A stretch of DNA of 23,614 nucleotides, from contig NWUY0300000301.1 of assembly GCA_004151065.3 (NCBI GenBank), positions 41,250 through 64,863 on the forward strand, read 5' to 3'. Of this stretch, positions 20,270-23,614 are shown piece by piece. Within the stretch, counting starts at the first letter, position 1, and every line of letters starts with the position of its first letter. The position numbers were made by a program, and so were the translations under genes. Source of the stretch: Larix sibirica. Its lineage: Eukaryota > Streptophyta > Pinopsida > Pinales > Pinaceae. A model generated the notes under the pieces. That model did no database searches. It saw nothing but the letters and a program-made list of their open reading frames with translations, and was not told the origin of the DNA.

Positions 20270-22259
20270 GCAATTTTTGTTTGAGGAAAAAAAACAACAA
20301 TATTAAGCTATAATTGTAATTATAGCAGCAACAAAACCCATACCTTTGCATGTTTTAGTGCAATTAATCTTATAACAGGAGGGGTTGAATCTTCATGGCC
20401 CTTTCCTGAGTCTTTCACCATTCTTGCACCATCCATATTTATAGTTTCTTCCTATGATTAACAAGCATTTCCATTTAAAAAAAATAGGCTTCGTGAGTGA
20501 AGGGAAATTGAAGCAAAACAACAACAAATTACAAATTCAAGTGAAGAAATGGCCGCAAGGAAATGAAAATTAGCTTACTTCATCTGAAATAAATGCTCCC
20601 TTATTCCATGCAACAACAAGAGGTTTAATGGAGGTGGATAGTGACAACATTTTCTCTACCGACCCATTTATACATTTCATTGCATGATTATAATTGTCAC
20701 TCGGGTTTTCAACATTTGATGTGGCTCCTATTTGGATTCTCTAGACTTCAACATATGGCAAGGGACTTTCTGTTGTATTTTTTGACATCTTATTATCTTT
20801 AAAAAAATTTCTTGCCATATATTGAGCCATTTATTTCACACTTGGTTCTCTACTATTTTATTCAACCTTCAAATAATTGTCAACACACAATTAGTTGGAT
20901 AGACAAATCAAAATGCATAACACAATGTACAATATTCAACGAAAAAAACCATATACTTACAAATTTGTGTTTTTTTGCTCTCAAACCCCCTCAACCATAG
21001 ATATACCATACCTTCACAAGATATCTTTATTTCTTCCCTCTTGTACTCTTTTCCAAATAATCTTTATAACACATAGTTTCCTTCAAATCTTCCCATTGTG
21101 TGGAAACAACTCGCCCTATATTTTCCATCTAAGATTATTTGTCTGCATTTATGTCTGAAATTATTCATTAAAATTCTCATTCTCTGCTTGAAATATTTAG
21201 TGGATATTCTTCCCCCAATAATCTCAAAAGCATTATCCATTTTTTGTATCACTTGATCAACATTTCTTGGATCTTTAGCTGAAAAGTTGGATTTGGTAAC
21301 ATCCAAATGAGACCTGACTCTTGTGCCCAACTTTGAGCCCCACCTTGAAGCATTTTGTCCAGTAGACTCACCATCTTTTACCTCTACTAAGTAAGCCTTA
21401 TTTCCTTAAGATTTTCTTTATTTGGCTTCCCTTTATGTATACTTATACACAACTTGACTATTTCTTCGTCTTTTGAGGAAAGTTGAATCATCTTCAAAAC
21501 TATAATTAGGTAATGGAAATCCACTAAGATTTGTAGATACAAAAGGTGTAGCTTCTAGATCCTTGCTTGCAAGAGATGTAATCCATGTTTGTTATGTGGT
21601 AGAAGGATAAATTGGTTGCTCCTTGGCCAGAACAAGTGTGGCACTAGGTGGCTCATCAATCTCCTCATATGTGCCTTCAAATCTTTGCTTTAATTTGAAA
21701 TAAAGTTCTCACAAATTTGATGATCCATATTTCTATCATGAATCTCTTGTACATGATCATGTGATATATCAAGCTCTTATTCATAAGTATTTTCAGCTTC
21801 ATCTCCATGTATTGATGTACCAATGTGTTGGCTTCTACGAGTTGGCAACAATATGTCTTTGCTTGCCCTTTGTTTCTGCTTGTTTTTTGTACGATCCAAT
21901 CTTTCCCTATAAATTGTAAAAATTATCAAATTAGTATAGAAGGCATATATGTCCTACATCATTAAACAAATTATATACTTTAATGAAATATGCATAGAAG
22001 TTAGAGGTAAGAGGAGTAACTACTTACTTATTTTCCAAACAAAGAGATGATAAATAGTCTTCATTTCTTGTGATGCATTCTTTACTAATATGCTCATATT
22101 CTGTCACATTTTCGTCACTGCTGGTGTCACTTTTGCTCCTTGAGCCCTTATTCTTCTTAGCATATATGTCTATGTAGGTAGGACTTTTTAATTGATATAC
22201 TTTGTTTAGTAGGGGAAGACAAGACAAGAACACAAAATATAGTTATAAATCAACTAGTG

Positions 22260-23168
22260 AGGACTAAGAAGTAACCAAATTGTTTAGAATGACATTACAT
22301 AATCTTGAAACACAACAAAATTTGCAAGTAAAGAACCATGTCATCATTTCAAGCAACATATCTCTAGAATACTCCTGAGGTCATTCCCATTAAGCATAAT
22401 GATGACATTTACCCTATCTCTATATTTCATTTTCAGATGATTTCTTAACATATGTGACAATGGTAGAAATAGGGCAGTAAAAGCATTATTTCAAAATTGA
22501 ATTCAACCCTCTAAACATTCTAACAACCAAAGCATTATTCCAGCTTTTGTTACCACTAAAACTCAAAGACAACGATTGACGGCATTTTTGGTAGAATTTG
22601 ACAATAAGGAACAAGAGGCAATCATATTTGAAACAAGCACCCAACAAGCATGCAAATTGTAGGGTAGAAGGGAGGACTCAATGTTATACTTGTTGTATGT
22701 AGAAAGTGTTGTTTTTGATGAGTTTTGGAGCTCCCATGTGCTAGTTTTGAGGAAATGTTCACCAATTGTAAGAACAGATTGGGATACAATGGTCATACAA
22801 TAAGTCGAACAACTTCCGCTTAGTAAAGAATTCCCACTCATGACTAAAATGGATGTTAACATAGTTACTTTTGAAGTTACAATGGAAAGGGAAGGTAATT
22901 AGTTGTCTCTTGAGGTACCAATTATACATTATTTATTTAACAGGTAAAAAAGCATTGCACGATGCTGAAAACAAGTTGACCTTGCTGACTAAAATAAACC
23001 ACATAAAATGTATGTAGAGATGCACAAAAACAAAAACGAAAATGTTGCATATCCATTAGAGTGAAAAATGAAGGATACATTTCATATAGAGTTTAGAACA
23101 ACCATTTGGCTAATCCCATGGCCAAAACATTAAAATCCACTTGGATGGTGAAAATTTAATCCATAAAG
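22260..23168. other. Spacer between the two CACTA genes, no gene supported
   Basis: A minus-strand frame at 22563-22862 (99 codons, Ser/Leu/Thr-rich, several Cys) has no family motif I know. It could be intron or 5' untranslated DNA of the TNPA-like gene. The rest is AT-rich and closed in all frames. Confidence 0.45.
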
Positions 23169-23614
23169 TTAAGGTGACAAATCATCATCATTATCATCTG
23201 CATTGCCATCAAGATCACAATCCTGATCACTCGTGTATGTATTTGCTTGATTTTCTTCCTCATCCTCATACAATAGACTATCCCGATCATGCATTACATT
23301 CTCTATCTCTCAATCTCTTCATTGGGAATCAAAGTTTCTTCTTCACATACTCTATCATCATCTTTATCTGCTTCTTCCAATGTTTCTAATTGTAAAGTAT
23401 TATATTTCCCATTGGGCATTATATCAACATCTTCCATGAATTTCCTTTTGCAATGAGACTCTATTTGAATGACATATGACCATCCTGGGCTTGTTACATC
23501 ATCAATTATAAATGAATTGTTAATTTGAAGAGGAGAAACATACAACTCATCGGTCTTTTATAAAATTTGACGTGTATTTACACGTACAAATCATACTCAT
23601 CATGTTGTATTGCA
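23169..23614 (-). pseudogene. TNPD/TNP2-like CACTA transposase, C-terminal DUF4216-like end, partial
   Basis: TNPD is the main CACTA transposase; plant versions often end with a DUF4216 domain. Here the frame enters from the right edge (VRVNTRQIL), meets a TAA, then continues as DELYVSPLQINNSF, IIDDVTSPGWSYVIQIESH and a KRKFMEDVD stretch. This follows the family pattern of NT..., DEPFVLASQ..QVFY..D, ..GW.VV.K. A strongly acidic tail follows (LETLEEADKDDD). After a stop at 23303 the acidic tail resumes in another frame (YEDEEENQ, DDNDDDLSP) and ends at TAA 23171-23169, so one frameshift is likely. The catalytic part lies outside the window. Its place upstream of the TNPA-like gene on the same strand fits CACTA organisation. 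Confidence 0.6.

Larger units (their letters stand above)
17971..20294 (+). mobile_element. LINE copy C, 5'-truncated, nested in the CACTA element
   Basis: A plus-strand LINE fragment of about 2.3 kb. It begins within ORF2, downstream of the RT catalytic motif, and ends with a run of eight A at 20287-20294. A possible 8-bp duplication, AACAACAA, flanks it (17963-17970 and 20293-20300), but the sequence is simple and overlaps the A run, so this is weak. The 5' edge could lie anywhere in about 17940-17990. 5' truncation is typical for LINE insertion. The protein is clearly diverged from copies A and B, so this is a different LINE family. It lies antisense to the host transposase gene. Confidence 0.8.
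17730..20343 (-). other. Intron of the TNPA-like gene enlarged by LINE C
   Basis: Donor AAG-GTATGG (exon end 20344) and acceptor CATGCAG (exon start 17729) join two exons in phase 0, KHAK to IIKG. Without the LINE the intron would be about 290 bp, close in size to the other introns of this gene. Confidence 0.6.
17151..22233 (-). pseudogene. TNPA-like CACTA transposase gene (Ptta/En-Spm plus TNP1-like), spliced and broken
   Basis: In CACTA elements the TNPA-type protein binds subterminal repeats and helps excision. Exons inferred by GT-AG signals and frame: 22233-about 22025 (Ser/Asp/Glu-rich); about 21908 down to 21012, carrying the Ptta-like part (GQNASRWGSKLGTRVRSHL, VIQKMDNAFEI, then WEDLKETMCYKDYLEKS after a frameshift near 21120); about 20826-20579 (CINGSVEKMLSLSTSIKPL); 20451-20344 (36 codons); 17729-17613; 17510-17151. 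The last exon gives a TNP1-like domain (DKVKVLDP, IPLPYED, KEGSFT, stop, WPKKYL). Stops include TAA 21029-21027, one near 20745, and TAG 17264-17262 placed directly before WPKKYL. The frame after it is open to TAG 17153-17151. The intron 20343-17730 contains LINE C. Exon borders upstream of 20579 are less certain. Confidence 0.65.
16931..23614 (-). mobile_element. CACTA (En/Spm-like) DNA transposon, decayed, right end outside window
   Basis: Two gene remnants on the minus strand follow the usual CACTA order. First comes the C-terminus of a TNPD/TNP2-like protein (DUF4216-like), then a spliced TNPA-like gene with a Ptta/En/Spm (Transposase_24-like) domain and a C-terminal TNP1-like domain. About 220 bases beyond the last gene is a CACTAGTGCAAAGAG sequence that resembles plant CACTA termini. 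The other terminus is not in the window, so neither terminal-repeat pairing nor the 3-bp duplication can be tested. A LINE (copy C) is inserted inside it. Every coding part holds stops or shifts, so the element cannot be autonomous. Confidence 0.72.

Noticed and set aside
22563-22862. 99-codon minus-strand frame between the CACTA genes
   Set aside because: No recognisable domain and no supporting splice sites; not called as a gene.
1-23614. A novel multi-gene host system, CRISPR array, tRNA or rRNA gene
   Set aside because: Looked for on both strands; no regular spaced repeats, cloverleaf or rRNA blocks were seen. The coding signal is explained by transposable elements.

Overview
The window looks like nuclear DNA from a land plant, most likely a seed plant with a large, repeat-rich genome. 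The evidence is plant-type LINEs (an ORF1 with a DUF4283-like domain and a CCHC knuckle; an ORF2 with endonuclease, reverse transcriptase, zf-RVT and an RVT_3-type RNase H) and a CACTA (En/Spm) transposon carrying plant-only transposase domains. The sequence is AT-rich, has GT-AG introns, and shows no bacterial-style operons. A conifer is a guess I cannot prove. I found no convincing host gene; essentially every recognisable coding stretch is decayed transposable-element DNA.

Layout. 1-about 5900 (minus): LINE copy A, whose 3' end runs off the left edge; ORF1 4514-5838 and ORF2 419-4514, both with many stops and frameshifts. About 5900-10058: a non-coding spacer with a CA microsatellite, a duplicated segment of about 117 bp, a 137-bp fold-back sequence and a two-copy 28-bp tandem repeat. 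10073-16030 (minus): LINE copy B, an essentially full-length relative of A, bounded by a perfect 14-bp target-site duplication; ORF1 14586-15932, ORF2 10305-14586. 16045-16930: AT-rich spacer. About 16931 to the right edge (minus): a degenerate CACTA element. It holds the end of a TNPD/TNP2-like gene with a DUF4216-like domain (23169-23614) and a spliced, broken TNPA/Ptta-like gene (17151-22233). LINE copy C (plus, about 17971-20294) is 5'-truncated and sits inside an intron of the TNPA-like gene.

How the parts relate. LINEs A and B belong to one lineage: they align along their length, and in both the ORF1 stop and ORF2 start overlap as TAATG. This is the stop-start arrangement known from insect SART1-type elements, where it couples ORF2 translation to ORF1. 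All three LINE copies carry an Asp-to-Asn change at a different catalytic site of RNase H. Many nonsense codons are TAG at expected Trp or Gln positions, as expected from decay of CG/CHG-methylated DNA. The nesting gives a relative order: the CACTA element first, LINE C later.
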